Origin: Corynebacterium halotolerans
GTDB taxonomy: Bacteria > Actinomycetota > Actinomycetes > Mycobacteriales > Mycobacteriaceae
Direction: 5' to 3'
Assembly: GCF_001056295.1 (NCBI RefSeq)
Contig: NZ_JVMD01000012.1
Location: 18,807-82,806 of the forward strand
DNA: 64,000 bases
The notes under the pieces are model-generated. The model was not told where the DNA came from, did not search any database, and saw nothing but the letters and a program-made list of their open reading frames with translations. The translations under genes were made by a program, and so were the position numbers. Shown piece after piece: positions 30,274 to 40,143 of the stretch. How positions within the stretch are numbered: position 1 is the stretch's first letter; each line of letters opens with the position of its first letter.

Positions 30274-32893
30274 GCCCCCATTGTGGACGAATGCGCCGGA
30301 ATCCATCGAATCGGCGCGTGCGCCACACCGCGAAACCGCCCACGGCGAGACTCAGCACGACCGACGCGATGATGAGCGAACGGGTGCTCGGGCCGGTGCG
30401 GGCCACGATCTTGACGGGGGCGGAAATCCGCTGGCCCTCCGGCGTCTCCAGCCACATGTGCAATTGGTTCTGGCGTTCCCGGTCCACGGTCTGCCCCGGG
30501 TTCTCCGGCGTGACCTGAAGCGTCAGCGACCCCTTGGCGGGCAGCATCGCCTCGTGCCGGCCGATGACCCCGGAGTCGCCCACCTGAACCCGCGCGTAGG
30601 CGGGCACCGGCAGCGGCAGGCCGTTGCGGCCCACGATGACCACGGGAGACATGTCGGTGGCGCGCGTGTAGACGCCGCCGGGGGCCACCAGCGTGACGGA
30701 GTCGCGGAGCTTCTGCAGCATCTCCCCCATGCCCGCCATGGTGTTCCCGGCGTTCGCGGCCCGGTCCAGGTGGGACGGGGCGTTGCGGCGCCCGGTCCCG
30801 GTGACGGCGCGCAGGATGTCGCGCCGCAGCGGTTCGGTGAACCCGTGGCGCGTCAGCGCGACCTGGGGGTCGTTGGCCATCATCTCGGCGAGGTCGGTGA
30901 GGTAGCCGGATTGCTGGGCGGCCCGGCTGACCTCGGTGCCGGACACCGCCCCCGGATCGGGGTTCGGGGCGGAGCTCTGCGCCTGCCCGACCGCATGGTC
31001 GGTCGCGGAACGGGCGAGCGCGTCGCCGAGCTGGACGGGTTCGGCGATGCCGTCGTCGAACGTCGCGGCCACCGCGCGCAGCAGCGCCCGGGCGTCCTCG
31101 CCGGTTGCGGACCACCCCGCGGGCGGCATGGCGACGATGGGCGCCGCCCCGGATTCGCCCGCCCCGACCGAGGCGTCGGAGATCTCCTGGCGCAGAGTGC
31201 CCACGACCGTCTGCATGCGGGCGACGCCCGAATCGGCGGTGAGGTCGTAGCGGCCCGCCACGGCGGCGTAGCCGGCGACCTCCGGCGACCTCCCCGTCGC
31301 CGCCAGCGCCGACGACAGCGGCACCGGCAGGCCGAACGCAGCCGTCCCCGGTGCGAGTTCGGCCGTTTCCCCCGGGCGGGCGATGCGGCCCTCGTCGAGG
31401 GTCAGCGAGTTCGCGGCGACCAGCGACGTCGTGCGCGGTGCGGCCGGCGGCCAGATGCCCCCGGGCACCTGCATGGATTCGAAGGCGGTGGAGCCGTCGA
31501 TCGGCGCCGACGTGTCGCCGAAGGCCGTCATGGGCACCGATGCCGCGTCGAGGTACCCCTCGGGCGGGATGATGGTCGACGGCAGCGCCTTGCGCCCCAG
31601 CACCCGTTCCACCACGCCGTCGCCCATGGCCAGCGCTTCGGTGGCCAGCTCCCGGTCGTTGGCCGCCGCGACGGCGTTGAGCTCGGCGCCGGACCATGGC
31701 AGCGTCACCACGCACAGGTCGCGGGTCACGGCTTCGAGGCGGGCGACCCAGTTGCGCGCGGCTTCGGTGCCCTCGCCCTTGCGCAGGTCGAGGTCGTCGC
31801 CGGAGCCCCACGAATCGCGCAACCGCTTGTTGCCCTCCACGGGGCTCGGCCGTTCGGTGCCCACGCGGTAGCCGTCGGCCATGCGCGAGGCGACGTCGAG
31901 GAGCTCCGGGTCGACGGCCACGCACGTCGAGGCGCGCAGCGACGGCCCCGACGCCCCGGCCAGCTCGGATTCCAGGGCGCCGAGCAGCCCGTCCAGGCGC
32001 CCGCCCGGGGACATCTCCTGCGACAGCGATTCATTGGCCAGGATCAGCTCCGGCCGTCCCGGGGCTTCGCCCGTCTCGCCCGGCACAAGCGGCACGTTCG
32101 CCGCCAGGGGCCACACCAGGGACACGGGGGCGGGATCGGCGGGCTTCTCGCCGCGGCCGGCGCCACCCGGACCGCCGTCCGATCCCCGGCGGGAGCCCGG
32201 CGCCGCGGCCTCGTCCCCGTCGCCGCCCGCGCCGGGCCGTTCGGCATCCCCGGCGGCGTCGTCAAGCCGGGAATCGACCGGCACGAGCATGCGCGATTCC
32301 GCCAGGAACTGGTCGATGTCGTTGCCCGGCCGGCCGTTGGCGTTGACCAGCACCGGGTACACGCCCGGTTCGGCGATGCCCAACCCGGCCGGTGCGTCGG
32401 CGGTCAGCGGCACGGACAGGGTGATCTCGCGCGACTCCCCCGCCGCCAGGTCGAAGCCGTCGCGGAAGGACGTGGCCACGCGGAAATCCTGCTCGGGTGC
32501 GGCCATGGCCAGGCGCGCGCCCGCCGCCCCGCTGAGGGGGTCGGAGCGCTGCGTGCGCAAAATGATGTCCCGGACGTCGCCCTCGGACCTGTTCGACACC
32601 GTCAGGCGGATGTTCAGTTCGCCGCCGACCTCGGGCTTCTGGGGGGTGACGGCGGTGACGCGCAGGTCCAGCGGCCCGCGGTTGGCCAGGCGGTCGGCGC
32701 CGGCGCCCCACTGCTCCGACACCGACGCGTCGGCGGGATCGATGGGCCACGGCGGCGGCGCGGCCGCGGCACCCGGCAGCGCCACCCGGTCCAGCGGGCC
32801 CACCGGCACGACGGGCGCGGCGACGAGGGCAAGTGCGCCCGCCGCCGCCGTCGCGATCAGCCGCACCAGGCGGCGCCCCCCGCGCCCCGTCAC
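30266..32893 (-). CDS. DUF6049 envelope protein (Rv3909 type)
   Basis: The 875-residue protein has an N-terminal signal or anchor helix ([20 protein letters not shown]), a long extracytoplasmic region and a C-terminal membrane helix ([19 protein letters not shown]) with a basic tail. It always lies between the mutT4-like gene and murJ in Mycobacteriales, and its role is unknown; a link to lipid II export is inferred only from the neighbourhood. The GTG start was chosen because it overlaps the Nudix gene stop by 4 bp. A low-complexity patch (about residues 180-230) holds the recurrent 11-mer at 32257. Confidence 0.85.
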   Translation of the reverse strand: MTGRGGRRLVRLIATAAAGALALVAAPVVPVGPLDRVALPGAAAAPPPWPIDPADASVSEQWGAGADRLANRGPLDLRVTAVTPQKPEVGGELNIRLTVSNRSEGDVRDIILRTQRSDPLSGAAGARLAMAAPEQDFRVATSFRDGFDLAAGESREITLSVPLTADAPAGLGIAEPGVYPVLVNANGRPGNDIDQFLAESRMLVPVDSRLDDAAGDAERPGAGGDGDEAAAPGSRRGSDGGPGGAGRGEKPADPAPVSLVWPLAANVPLVPGETGEAPGRPELILANESLSQEMSPGGRLDGLLGALESELAGASGPSLRASTCVAVDPELLDVASRMADGYRVGTERPSPVEGNKRLRDSWGSGDDLDLRKGEGTEAARNWVARLEAVTRDLCVVTLPWSGAELNAVAAANDRELATEALAMGDGVVERVLGRKALPSTIIPPEGYLDAASVPMTAFGDTSAPIDGSTAFESMQVPGGIWPPAAPRTTSLVAANSLTLDEGRIARPGETAELAPGTAAFGLPVPLSSALAATGRSPEVAGYAAVAGRYDLTADSGVARMQTVVGTLRQEISDASVGAGESGAAPIVAMPPAGWSATGEDARALLRAVAATFDDGIAEPVQLGDALARSATDHAVGQAQSSAPNPDPGAVSGTEVSRAAQQSGYLTDLAEMMANDPQVALTRHGFTEPLRRDILRAVTGTGRRNAPSHLDRAANAGNTMAGMGEMLQKLRDSVTLVAPGGVYTRATDMSPVVIVGRNGLPLPVPAYARVQVGDSGVIGRHEAMLPAKGSLTLQVTPENPGQTVDRERQNQLHMWLETPEGQRISAPVKIVARTGPSTRSLIIASVVLSLAVGGFAVWRTRRFDGFRRIRPQWGRD

Positions 32894-34134
32894 CGCGGGG
32901 TCGCCCTTCCGGCGTCCTTCTCCGCCTTGGCCAGCTCCGGCAGCAGGTCGTGGGCGCGCCGGGCGAGCTTGCGCTCGTCGGCGTACGCCAGCCGCTCGAC
33001 CAGCGTGGAGGCGGGGAACCACGTCACTTCGGTGACCTCGGGGTCCTCGTCGTTGAGGTCGCCGTCGACGTAGCGCAGCAGGTGGTGGTGCACCGTCTTG
33101 TGGATGCGCGTGCCGTCGGAGATGAACCAGTAGTCGATGACGCCCAGCTCGGCGATGACCTCGCCGTGGATGCCGGTTTCCTCCCACACCTCGCGTTCGG
33201 CGGTGGAGTCGTGCGCTTCGCCGGGTTCGACGTGGCCCTTGGGCATCGACCACAGCAGGCGGCCGCGGCGGTCGAGGCGCCCGATCAGCGCCACGTAGAC
33301 GCGCGACAGGTCCACGCTGCCGTCGTCGGCGACGGCTTCGGCGAGCCCGGAGACGACCAGGCCGCCGGCGGACGTTTCGATGGACGTGCGCATCCGGTCG
33401 CGCTGTTCGCCCCCGCGCTGGGCGGTGCGTCCGGCCGCGGGGCGGCGCCCGGGGCGTCCCTTGGACTGGCCCGCTTGACGACGCCGCTGCGCACCCCGGC
33501 CCGACCCGGACCTGGAACCCGGCCGCGACGATCCCTTGCTGGAGCGCGACTTGCCGCCGCCGGCGGAGCCGGAACCTCGCTTCGGCTGGGACTTCCGGTC
33601 CTGGCCCTCGGCCGTGCGGGAGGTGTTCCCGGCGTCGGGGGAGCCGGCGGCGCCCGAGCCGCCCTTGGCCGCGCCGTCGGATGCGGCCGTGGCCGGAGCG
33701 GCGTCCTTCACGGCGATGCCGCCGCCCTTGTCGGAGGCGCCGCCATCATGTGCGTTGTTGCGGGCGTTGGCGCCGCGGTTGCTCCCGCGCCCGCGCCCGC
33801 CCCGGCGGCGTCGCCGCGAACGGCTGCCGGAGCCGGAACGCGACCCCTGGTCGCGCTTGCCGTCGCCGGAACCGCCGCGATTCCGGGAGCCGCCGCCCGA
33901 TGCGTCGGAGGCGCCGCCGGAGGTCTTGCCGGACTCGTTGCCGGAGGCATTTCCGGGTGAAGAGGAGGACTGCCCGGAGCCGGATCCCCCGCCCCGCCCG
34001 CGGCCGGATTCGGAGGCGGTGTTCTGCTGCGCCCCCCGGCCGCCGTCCTGCGGTCGGCCGCTGCGCCGACGCGAACGGCGGCGGCGCCGACGCTGCGGCC
34101 CCGCCGTCCCCTCGTTCCGTTCGGCATCGTTCAT
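32890..34134 (-). CDS. Nudix hydrolase (MutT4-like) with a long basic disordered N-terminus
   Basis: The C-terminal 167 residues are a Nudix domain with the complete box [20 protein letters not shown] followed by TGI. They start [16 protein letters not shown], as in mycobacterial MutT4 (Rv3908). The first 247 residues are Arg, Gly and Ser-rich (for example [19 protein letters not shown]) and should be disordered; MutT4 has a much shorter basic extension. An internal ATG at 33393 would give the bare domain but has no obvious ribosome site. Nudix enzymes hydrolyse nucleoside diphosphate derivatives; the exact substrate is unknown. It heads the murJ-sigM-trx run. Confidence 0.88.
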   Translation of the reverse strand: MNDAERNEGTAGPQRRRRRRSRRRSGRPQDGGRGAQQNTASESGRGRGGGSGSGQSSSSPGNASGNESGKTSGGASDASGGGSRNRGGSGDGKRDQGSRSGSGSRSRRRRRGGRGRGSNRGANARNNAHDGGASDKGGGIAVKDAAPATAASDGAAKGGSGAAGSPDAGNTSRTAEGQDRKSQPKRGSGSAGGGKSRSSKGSSRPGSRSGSGRGAQRRRQAGQSKGRPGRRPAAGRTAQRGGEQRDRMRTSIETSAGGLVVSGLAEAVADDGSVDLSRVYVALIGRLDRRGRLLWSMPKGHVEPGEAHDSTAEREVWEETGIHGEVIAELGVIDYWFISDGTRIHKTVHHHLLRYVDGDLNDEDPEVTEVTWFPASTLVERLAYADERKLARRAHDLLPELAKAEKDAGRATPR

Positions 34135-34183
34135 TCCTCACAGACTACCGGGCCGCTCCGGGGCTGCGGGTATTGTGTCGCAC

Positions 34184-35665
34184 GTGACCGACGCCCCGAC
34201 TCCCCAGCACACCCCCGACCACGGAGACCCCGAGGTCCGGCGCACCGCGATGCTGGCGGTGGCGGACCAGGCAATCGGGCGGGAGGCCGACCTGCTGGCG
34301 CCGCTGGCCGCGGCGTTCGCGGCCGAGGGGCACTCGTTGTACCTGGTCGGCGGCTCGGTGCGCGACGCCCTGATGGGGCGCCTGGGCAACGACCTCGACT
34401 TCGCCACCGGCGCGCGGCCGGACGTGGTGGCGCGGATCCTGGAGGACTGGGCCGAGACCACGTGGGACACCGGCATCGAGTTCGGCACCGTCTCCGCGGA
34501 GAAGAAGGGCCGGCAGGTGGAGATCACCACCTTCCGCGCCGACGTCTACGACCAGGTCAGCCGCAACCCCGAGGTGACCTTCGGCGACACGCTGGAGGGA
34601 GACCTGATCCGCCGCGACTTCCGGTGCAACGCAATCGCCGTGGAGCTCCACGGCGACGGGACCCGCTCCTTCCGCGATCCGCTGGGCGGCTTCGACGACG
34701 TCGTCGCCGGCGTCCTGGACACCCCGGGCCCGCCGGAGGTCAGCTTCGGCGACGATCCGCTGCGCATGCTCCGCGCCTGCCGCTTCACGTCGCAGCTCGG
34801 CTTCGCCGTCTCCGACCGGGTGCGTGAGGCGATGACGGAGATGAACGGCGAGATCCGCCGCATCACCGCCGAACGCGTCGCCGCCGAGCTGGACAAGATG
34901 ATCCTCGGCGCCGACCCGTCGGCGGGCATCGACCTCATGGTGGACACCGGCCTGGCCGAGCACGTCATGCCCGAGATCCCCGGCATGAAGATGACGCAGG
35001 ACGAGCACCGCCAGCACAAGGACGTCTACCAGCACTCCCTGCAGGTCATGCGCCAGGCCATCGAGCAGGAGGAACCCGGCGAACCCGACCTCGAGCTGCG
35101 CTGGGCGGCGCTGCTGCACGACTGCGGCAAGCCGGCGACCCGCTCGTTCACGGAATCGGGCAACGTGTCCTTCCACCACCACGAGGTCGTGGGCGCCAAG
35201 CTGGTCCGCCGCCGTCTGCGGAAGCTCAAGTACCCCAAGCGGGTCACCGAGAACATCGCGCAGCTGGTCTACCTGCACATGCGTTTCCACGGTTACGGCG
35301 ATTCCGCCTGGACGGACTCCGCCGTGCGCCGCTACGTCAACGATGCGGGCCCGCTGCTGGACAAGCTGAACAAGATCGTGCGGGCGGACTGCACCACGCG
35401 GAACCGTCGCAAAGCAGCCCGCCTGGCCCGGGCCTGCGACGACCTGGAAGCCCGCATCGAGGAGCTCGCCGCCGCCGAGGACCTGGCCAAGGTGCGGCCC
35501 GACCTCGACGGCAACGACATCATGGAGATCCTCGACCTCGCGCCCGGCCCCGAAGTCGGTGCGGCATGGAAGCACATGAAGGACGTCCGCCTGGACAAGG
35601 GGCCGCTGGAGCGCGAGGACGCGATCCTGGAACTCAAGCGCTGGTGGACCGAGCGCGACGGCTGA
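34184..35665 (+). CDS. CCA tRNA nucleotidyltransferase
   Basis: This enzyme adds the 3' CCA end to tRNAs. The 493-residue protein has the class II nucleotidyltransferase head YLVGGSVRDALMGRLGNDLD and DFATGARP, the motif RRDFRCNAIAVEL, and the poly(A)-polymerase-like RNA-binding region. An HD domain follows with LLHDCGKPATRS and HHHEVVGAKL. The GTG start lies 7 bases after a -10-like TATTGT, which suggests a leaderless mRNA. The corresponding mycobacterial gene is annotated pcnA. It is divergent from the Nudix gene. Confidence 0.93.
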   Translation: MTDAPTPQHTPDHGDPEVRRTAMLAVADQAIGREADLLAPLAAAFAAEGHSLYLVGGSVRDALMGRLGNDLDFATGARPDVVARILEDWAETTWDTGIEFGTVSAEKKGRQVEITTFRADVYDQVSRNPEVTFGDTLEGDLIRRDFRCNAIAVELHGDGTRSFRDPLGGFDDVVAGVLDTPGPPEVSFGDDPLRMLRACRFTSQLGFAVSDRVREAMTEMNGEIRRITAERVAAELDKMILGADPSAGIDLMVDTGLAEHVMPEIPGMKMTQDEHRQHKDVYQHSLQVMRQAIEQEEPGEPDLELRWAALLHDCGKPATRSFTESGNVSFHHHEVVGAKLVRRRLRKLKYPKRVTENIAQLVYLHMRFHGYGDSAWTDSAVRRYVNDAGPLLDKLNKIVRADCTTRNRRKAARLARACDDLEARIEELAAAEDLAKVRPDLDGNDIMEILDLAPGPEVGAAWKHMKDVRLDKGPLEREDAILELKRWWTERDG

Positions 35666-35794
35666 ACGAAGGCCGGCCGAAGGCCGACGGGGCAGTCGGC
35701 GCGCACCTGTGGCGCGCACGGACCGGTCCCGGGGACGGCCCGAGACGGCCCCGTGCCTGTCGGCCCGCCGGGGGCGGCGGGCATAATGGGCGGG

Positions 35795-36427
35795 GTGGAG
35801 CAGGAGAACCTTTTCGGAGACCGCCTTTTCAATTGCCTCGAGCGCAACGACCCCGCCGCGGGGATGCTGCTCGTCGCCGCCCCGGGCATGGAGTCGCCGG
35901 AATTCGCCCGCAGCGTGGTGTTCATCATCGAGCACGACGAAGGCGGCACCCTCGGCGTCGACCTGACCACCCGGTCGCAGACGCCGGTGCACAACGTCCT
36001 CCAGCCGTGGGCCGACCTGATGTCGAAGCCGCCGGTCGTTTACGTCGGCGGGCCGGTCAACCAGACCCAGCCCGTGTGCGTGGGCGTGCTGCGCACCGGC
36101 TCCGACGTCCCGGAGGGGCTGGACGAGGGCACCGGCGCTCCCCTGCTGGAGAAGCTCGCCCACCGGTTCGCGCTGGTCAACCTCGGCGTCGAGCCGGCGG
36201 AGGTCACCGAACACCTGGAGGGCGCGCGCCTGTTCGCCGGTTACGCCGGGTGGGCGCCCGGCCAGCTGCACGACGAGATCGAGCGCGGCGACTGGTTCGT
36301 CGCCCCCGCCCTGCCCAGCGACGTGCTCGCGCCGGGGCCGGCCGACGTGTGGGGCGACGTCATGCGCCGCCAGCCGTGGCCGCTGCCGTTGTACTCGACG
36401 TACCCCGTGGACGTCCGTGACAACTGA
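35795..36427 (+). CDS. YqgE/AlgH family protein (DUF179)
   Basis: The 210-residue protein has the family hallmarks AAPGMESPEFARSVVFIIEH, GTLGVDLTTRSQTPV, VYVGGPVNQTQP and GYAGWAPGQLHDEIERGDWF. The biochemical function of the family is unknown. The GTG start VEQENLF was chosen because CATAAT at 35782-35787 is a good -10, placing the transcription start at or near the GTG. An ATG at 35786 overlaps that -10 and is less likely. The last 11 bp overlap azlC. Confidence 0.9.
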   Translation: MEQENLFGDRLFNCLERNDPAAGMLLVAAPGMESPEFARSVVFIIEHDEGGTLGVDLTTRSQTPVHNVLQPWADLMSKPPVVYVGGPVNQTQPVCVGVLRTGSDVPEGLDEGTGAPLLEKLAHRFALVNLGVEPAEVTEHLEGARLFAGYAGWAPGQLHDEIERGDWFVAPALPSDVLAPGPADVWGDVMRRQPWPLPLYSTYPVDVRDN

Positions 36428-37250
36428 CGGGAGGGCGCGGGGGCGTCGTGAAGCCGTCCCGCCACCGACCGACCCGCACCCCATCCGCGGCGGCATCGCC
36501 GAAGCGTGGCCCGTGGGCCTGGGGCTGGTGCCGCTGGGCCTGGCGTTCGGCGTGCTGGTGACGCAGACGGGGTTCGAGTGGTGGTGGACGCCGGTGTTCT
36601 CGATCCTGGTGTACGCCGGATCGATGGAGTTCCTGGCCATTGGCCTGGTCATGGCGCATGCCGGGCTGCTGGGCTCGGCGGTGACGGCGTTCATGGTGAA
36701 TTTCCGGCACATCTTCTACGGGCTGACGTTCCCGCGCGACGTGATCCGCGGGCGGCTCGGCCGGGCGTATTCGACGTATGCGCTGACGGACGAGGCCTAC
36801 GCCATCGCGTCGGCGCGGCCCGCCGGGGCGCCGCCGTTGACGGGCGCACGGCTGCTGACCATCCAGCTGTTCTGCCAGGTCATGTGGGTCGCGCCGGGCA
36901 TCGCCGGGGCGGTGGCGGGGCGTGCGCTGCCGGAGGGGCTGGTCGGCTTCGAATTCGCGTTGACCGCCCTGTTCACCGTCCTGGCGGTGGATGCGTTCCG
37001 CCTCAACCGCGACTGGTCGCTGCCGCTGTCGGCGCTGGCGTGCGTCGCCGTCGGGTGGCTGGTGGACCCGGGGCAGATGCTGGTCATCGGGCTGATCCTG
37101 TACTTCTGCGTGCTGCTGGCGCGCGTGTGGTCGCCGCGCCTGGACCGCGCCCTGCGGTGGGGCCGGGGGCCCGGGCCCGATTCGCTTGACGACGCCGACC
37201 GCGCCGAGACCGATCGCACCGACAGTGATCGACCCGGGGAGGCGCCGTGA
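36417..37250 (+). CDS. azlC: AzlC family branched-chain amino acid exporter, large subunit
   Basis: The 277-residue membrane protein has several helices and the AzlC signature PLGLAFGVLVTQTGFEWWW, VYAGSMEFLAIGLVMAHAG and VNFRHIFYGLTFPRD. With the small subunit AzlD it exports branched-chain amino acids and sometimes methionine (BrnFE in C. glutamicum). The GTG start overlaps the yqgE end by 11 bp. A charged Asp/Arg-rich tail ends the protein and carries one 11-mer copy at 37184. No lrp-like regulator is adjacent. Confidence 0.9.
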   Translation: MTTDGRARGRREAVPPPTDPHPIRGGIAEAWPVGLGLVPLGLAFGVLVTQTGFEWWWTPVFSILVYAGSMEFLAIGLVMAHAGLLGSAVTAFMVNFRHIFYGLTFPRDVIRGRLGRAYSTYALTDEAYAIASARPAGAPPLTGARLLTIQLFCQVMWVAPGIAGAVAGRALPEGLVGFEFALTALFTVLAVDAFRLNRDWSLPLSALACVAVGWLVDPGQMLVIGLILYFCVLLARVWSPRLDRALRWGRGPGPDSLDDADRAETDRTDSDRPGEAP

Positions 37251-37606
37251 TGCCCGATTACGGATACGTGCTGGTGTCCCTGCTGGTCATGGGTGCGGTG
37301 ACGGTTGCGCTGCGTTGGGCGCCGTTCGCCTTCATCCGCGTTCTGCGAGGCTCGGAGCTGGTGAGGTTCCTCGGCGTGACCATGCCCGTCGGCGTCATGG
37401 TGGCGCTGGTGGCGTACACGCTCGTCGGCAGGATGGGGTTGGTCGGCGGCGACGGAGCCGGGGGCGGCGGGGACCCCGGCGGGTGGTGGGCCGCTCCCCT
37501 GGCGCTGGCGGCGACGGTGGCGCTGCACCTGTGGCGCCGCAATGCCGCGGTGAGCATTCTCGTGGGCACCGCGCTGTACGTGGTGCTGGTCAACGTGGTG
37601 GCCTGA
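37250..37606 (+). CDS. azlD: AzlD family branched-chain amino acid exporter, small subunit
   Basis: The 118-residue protein has about four membrane helices, starting YGYVLVSLLVMGAVTVALRW. The conserved RWAPFAFIRVLRGSELVRFL and TMPVGVMVALVAYTL segments belong to AzlD. It is needed together with AzlC. The start codon overlaps the azlC stop (TGATG), and GGAGG lies 7 bases upstream. Confidence 0.9.
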   Translation: MPDYGYVLVSLLVMGAVTVALRWAPFAFIRVLRGSELVRFLGVTMPVGVMVALVAYTLVGRMGLVGGDGAGGGGDPGGWWAAPLALAATVALHLWRRNAAVSILVGTALYVVLVNVVA

Positions 37607-37692
37607 GGCGCGGGGCTCGGGGCGCGGTCTCGCTCCCCGCTTGGCATCACGTGCCGGTAGGCGTCACAAGCCGCTTGGAGTTGGACCCGGGA

Positions 37693-37752
37693 TGCAGCCA
37701 CTCGCCACGTGAACGTCGATAAAAGCCCAGGTGGCCAAATCGAGTGGCTGCA
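37693..37752. repeat. Inverted repeat with 12-bp perfect arms
   Basis: Arms TGCAGCCACTCG (37693-37704) and CGAGTGGCTGCA (37741-37752) flank 36 bases, in the gap between azlD and a converging gene. There is no T-tract. It may be a structured terminator or a small mobile repeat; nothing else was seen in this gap. Confidence 0.6.
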
Positions 37753-37827
37753 CTTTCGCGCTACCGCACCCCGTGCGCCGGAATAGCGCCGAACCGGCCG
37801 AACCGTCCGAAAACGCCGAACAGTCGA

Positions 37828-38967
37828 TCAGGCCCGCAGGTGGCCGACCCGCTCCCACGCCGGATCCTCGGCGGCCACGATCTCGTGGTCGCCCTCCGTC
37901 CACGTGTCCACCAGGTTCGCCAGCCGCTCCGTCGCATCGGTTTCCGGGTCGACGTAGAAGTGCAGCAGGCGCACGCCGTCGGCGGTCTCCGCGGCGACGA
38001 CCATCCCGTCATCGGCGAGCGTCGCCATCGCATCCTCCCCGAAATCAGCCAGCGCCTTCGCCGAACTTTCGGCGGCCTGGCCGTCGTCAAGCACATCCGC
38101 GAACAGCAGCTGCACCACCACGTGCCGCGTGTACAGCGGCCCGATCAGCGGTGACAGCGGCGCCCGCGTGCCCACCATCACAGGCTTGTCGTCGGCCTGC
38201 CCCTGCAGCGTCAGCCACCGCGGGCACGCCCCGGCCAGATGGTCGATGAACGCCGGCAGATCCGACAGCGCCATCGCCCCCTCGGGCTCCTCGGCGGCGA
38301 AGGCGAAGGACCGCAGCCACAGCCCGAAGTCCTCCTCCCCCAGCGCCAGCTGCAGCAGCATGAAACCGACGTGCGCGACGTCGCGCTCCCCTTCCTCGCC
38401 GGCGGCCGCCAAGCTCTTGAAGACCGGGTGGTACAACCGCACGTCCGCGACGCCCTGGCCCGCGGCGACCGCCACCCGCGCCTCGGCGGGGTCGATCTCA
38501 TGGCCCGCCCACGTCACCGTGGAGACGGGCTCGGCCGTGCGCAGGTCGGTGAAGGACCACACCGGACCGTCGTCGGGCGCGGCATTGAGCCAGCGGCGCG
38601 CGATGTGGCGCACCTCCGGGTCGCCCGCCGCGGTGACGGTCAGCAGGTGGCGCGAAAACGGCTCGCCCGGGCCGAAACCCCACACCAGGCGCTCGTCGAT
38701 CGCCGAAATGCGCGGGCCGACCTCCGCCTGGATGTCCATCGGCTCGGCATCGCCGAAACCACCGCCGCCGAAATCGGCGCCACCGGTGAACGCGCCGTCG
38801 AGACGGTCCGCGCCCTCGGCCGCCCACCAATCCCAGAACGCCGCGATCGCGCCATCGCGGGTCGCGTTGCCCCGCGGGGCGCCGCCATCGCCGCGCGAAC
38901 TGGACCGGGTCCAGCCCCACACCCCGTCGAATCCGGCGTCTCCGGCGCTCCCCGGCGTTTCGGTCAT
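37828..38967 (-). CDS. DUF695-type hypothetical protein
   Basis: The 379-residue soluble protein has an N-terminal segment FWDWWAAEGADRLDGAF followed by ISAIDERLVWGFGPGEPFSR and RHIARRWLNAAPDDGPVWSF. This resembles the DUF695 domain of unknown function. The C-terminal half includes HVGFMLLQLALGEEDFGLWL and LLHFYVDPETDATERLANLV. No catalytic motif or membrane segment is visible. It converges with azlD and is followed on the same strand by nothing related. I do not recognise a function. Confidence 0.65.
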   Translation of the reverse strand: MTETPGSAGDAGFDGVWGWTRSSSRGDGGAPRGNATRDGAIAAFWDWWAAEGADRLDGAFTGGADFGGGGFGDAEPMDIQAEVGPRISAIDERLVWGFGPGEPFSRHLLTVTAAGDPEVRHIARRWLNAAPDDGPVWSFTDLRTAEPVSTVTWAGHEIDPAEARVAVAAGQGVADVRLYHPVFKSLAAAGEEGERDVAHVGFMLLQLALGEEDFGLWLRSFAFAAEEPEGAMALSDLPAFIDHLAGACPRWLTLQGQADDKPVMVGTRAPLSPLIGPLYTRHVVVQLLFADVLDDGQAAESSAKALADFGEDAMATLADDGMVVAAETADGVRLLHFYVDPETDATERLANLVDTWTEGDHEIVAAEDPAWERVGHLRA

Positions 38968-39064
38968 GGTGGCGTTCCCTTCATCGGCTGCCTGCGTTGA
39001 TCTTGAACAACGCTACGCCACGCGGCGGCACTTCTCAGGGTGTGCTGCAGATGTGCGTCCGCCG

Positions 39065-40054
39065 TCAGCTGACGGCGTCCGCGGTGGCGCGTTCCTCGAA
39101 TTCGCGGCCCCACCGGGCGGCGTAGACGGCGCACATCATCAGCTGGATCTGGTGGAAGATCATCAGCGGCAGGATGATGACGCCCGCGCCGCCGGAACCG
39201 AAGATGACGGCGGCCATCGGCAGGCCCGTGGCCAGCGACTTTTTGGAGCCGCAGAACTGGATGGCGATGCGGTCGCGGCGGTCGAAGCCGGCGCGGCGGG
39301 CGATGAACCCGGAGATGCGCAGCATGAACTCGACCAGCACGACGGACAGGACGCACAGGATCAGGATGTCCATCAGCGGTACCCGCGACCAGATGCCCTC
39401 GACGACGCCTTCGGAGAACGCGACGTAGACGACCATCGCGATGGAGATGCGGTCGACGTTCTTCGTGGCCTTCGCCGCCGCGAATTTCAGCGTCCACTTC
39501 CGCAGCACCTGGCCGATGGCGAAGGGCAGCAGCAGCTGCAGCGAGATGTCCAGGAACACCGAGCCGTCGACTTTGACGCCGTCGCCGGTGGCCATGAGCA
39601 CCATGACCAGGACGGGCGTGACCACGATGCCCAGCAGGTTCGACGCCGAGGCGCTGACGATCGACCCGGCGACGTTGCCGTGTGCGATGGACGTGAAGTT
39701 CACCGAGGACTGCACCGTCGACGGCACGAGCGTCATGTAGAGGATGCCCAGATAGAGGCCGGGCGCGAGCACCATGTCGAGCGGCTTCAGCGCCAGTCCG
39801 ATGATGGGGAACAGAACGAACGTCAGCGCGAGGATGGTCAGGTGCAGCCGCCAGTTCTTCAGGCCGTCGAGGGCCTCCCGGGGGCTCAGGCGGGAGCCGT
39901 AGAGGAAGAACAGCAGGCCGATGGCGATTTTCGTGGCGATGCCGAACCCCTCCGCGAACGCACCGCGCGCGGGCAGGAAGATCGCGATGATCACCGCGAG
40001 GATGATCATCACGATCAGGGGATCGGGGCGCCATGAGCGCAGACGGTTCCACAT
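39065..40054 (-). CDS. Bile acid:sodium symporter (BASS/SBF-like) family transporter
   Basis: The 329-residue protein has about ten membrane helices. Family features include GLLFFLYGSRLSPREALDGL, the TLVPSTVQSSVNFTSIAHGN segment and the C-terminal FCGSKKSLATGLPMAAVIFG. This is the SBF-like (PF13593) branch, whose bacterial substrates are mostly unknown. The ATG MWNRLRSW was chosen at the beginning of the basic stretch before helix 1. A GATAAC element about 12 bases upstream may be the -10, giving a very short or no leader. Confidence 0.88.
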   Translation of the reverse strand: MWNRLRSWRPDPLIVMIILAVIIAIFLPARGAFAEGFGIATKIAIGLLFFLYGSRLSPREALDGLKNWRLHLTILALTFVLFPIIGLALKPLDMVLAPGLYLGILYMTLVPSTVQSSVNFTSIAHGNVAGSIVSASASNLLGIVVTPVLVMVLMATGDGVKVDGSVFLDISLQLLLPFAIGQVLRKWTLKFAAAKATKNVDRISIAMVVYVAFSEGVVEGIWSRVPLMDILILCVLSVVLVEFMLRISGFIARRAGFDRRDRIAIQFCGSKKSLATGLPMAAVIFGSGGAGVIILPLMIFHQIQLMMCAVYAARWGREFEERATADAVS

Positions 40055-40143
40055 GGGGAACAAGGTTATCCCCTGCCCCGGCTGGGCGAGGCGGTAACGG
40101 AGCTTTGGCCGGTGCTGGCCGCGGCCGGCCAAAAATTTATGCC

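Noticed and set aside
26485..30372. 1295-codon plus-strand open frame opposite murJ
   Set aside because: It is rich in Arg/Ala/His/Gln with no domains; it is a shadow of the well-supported murJ gene.
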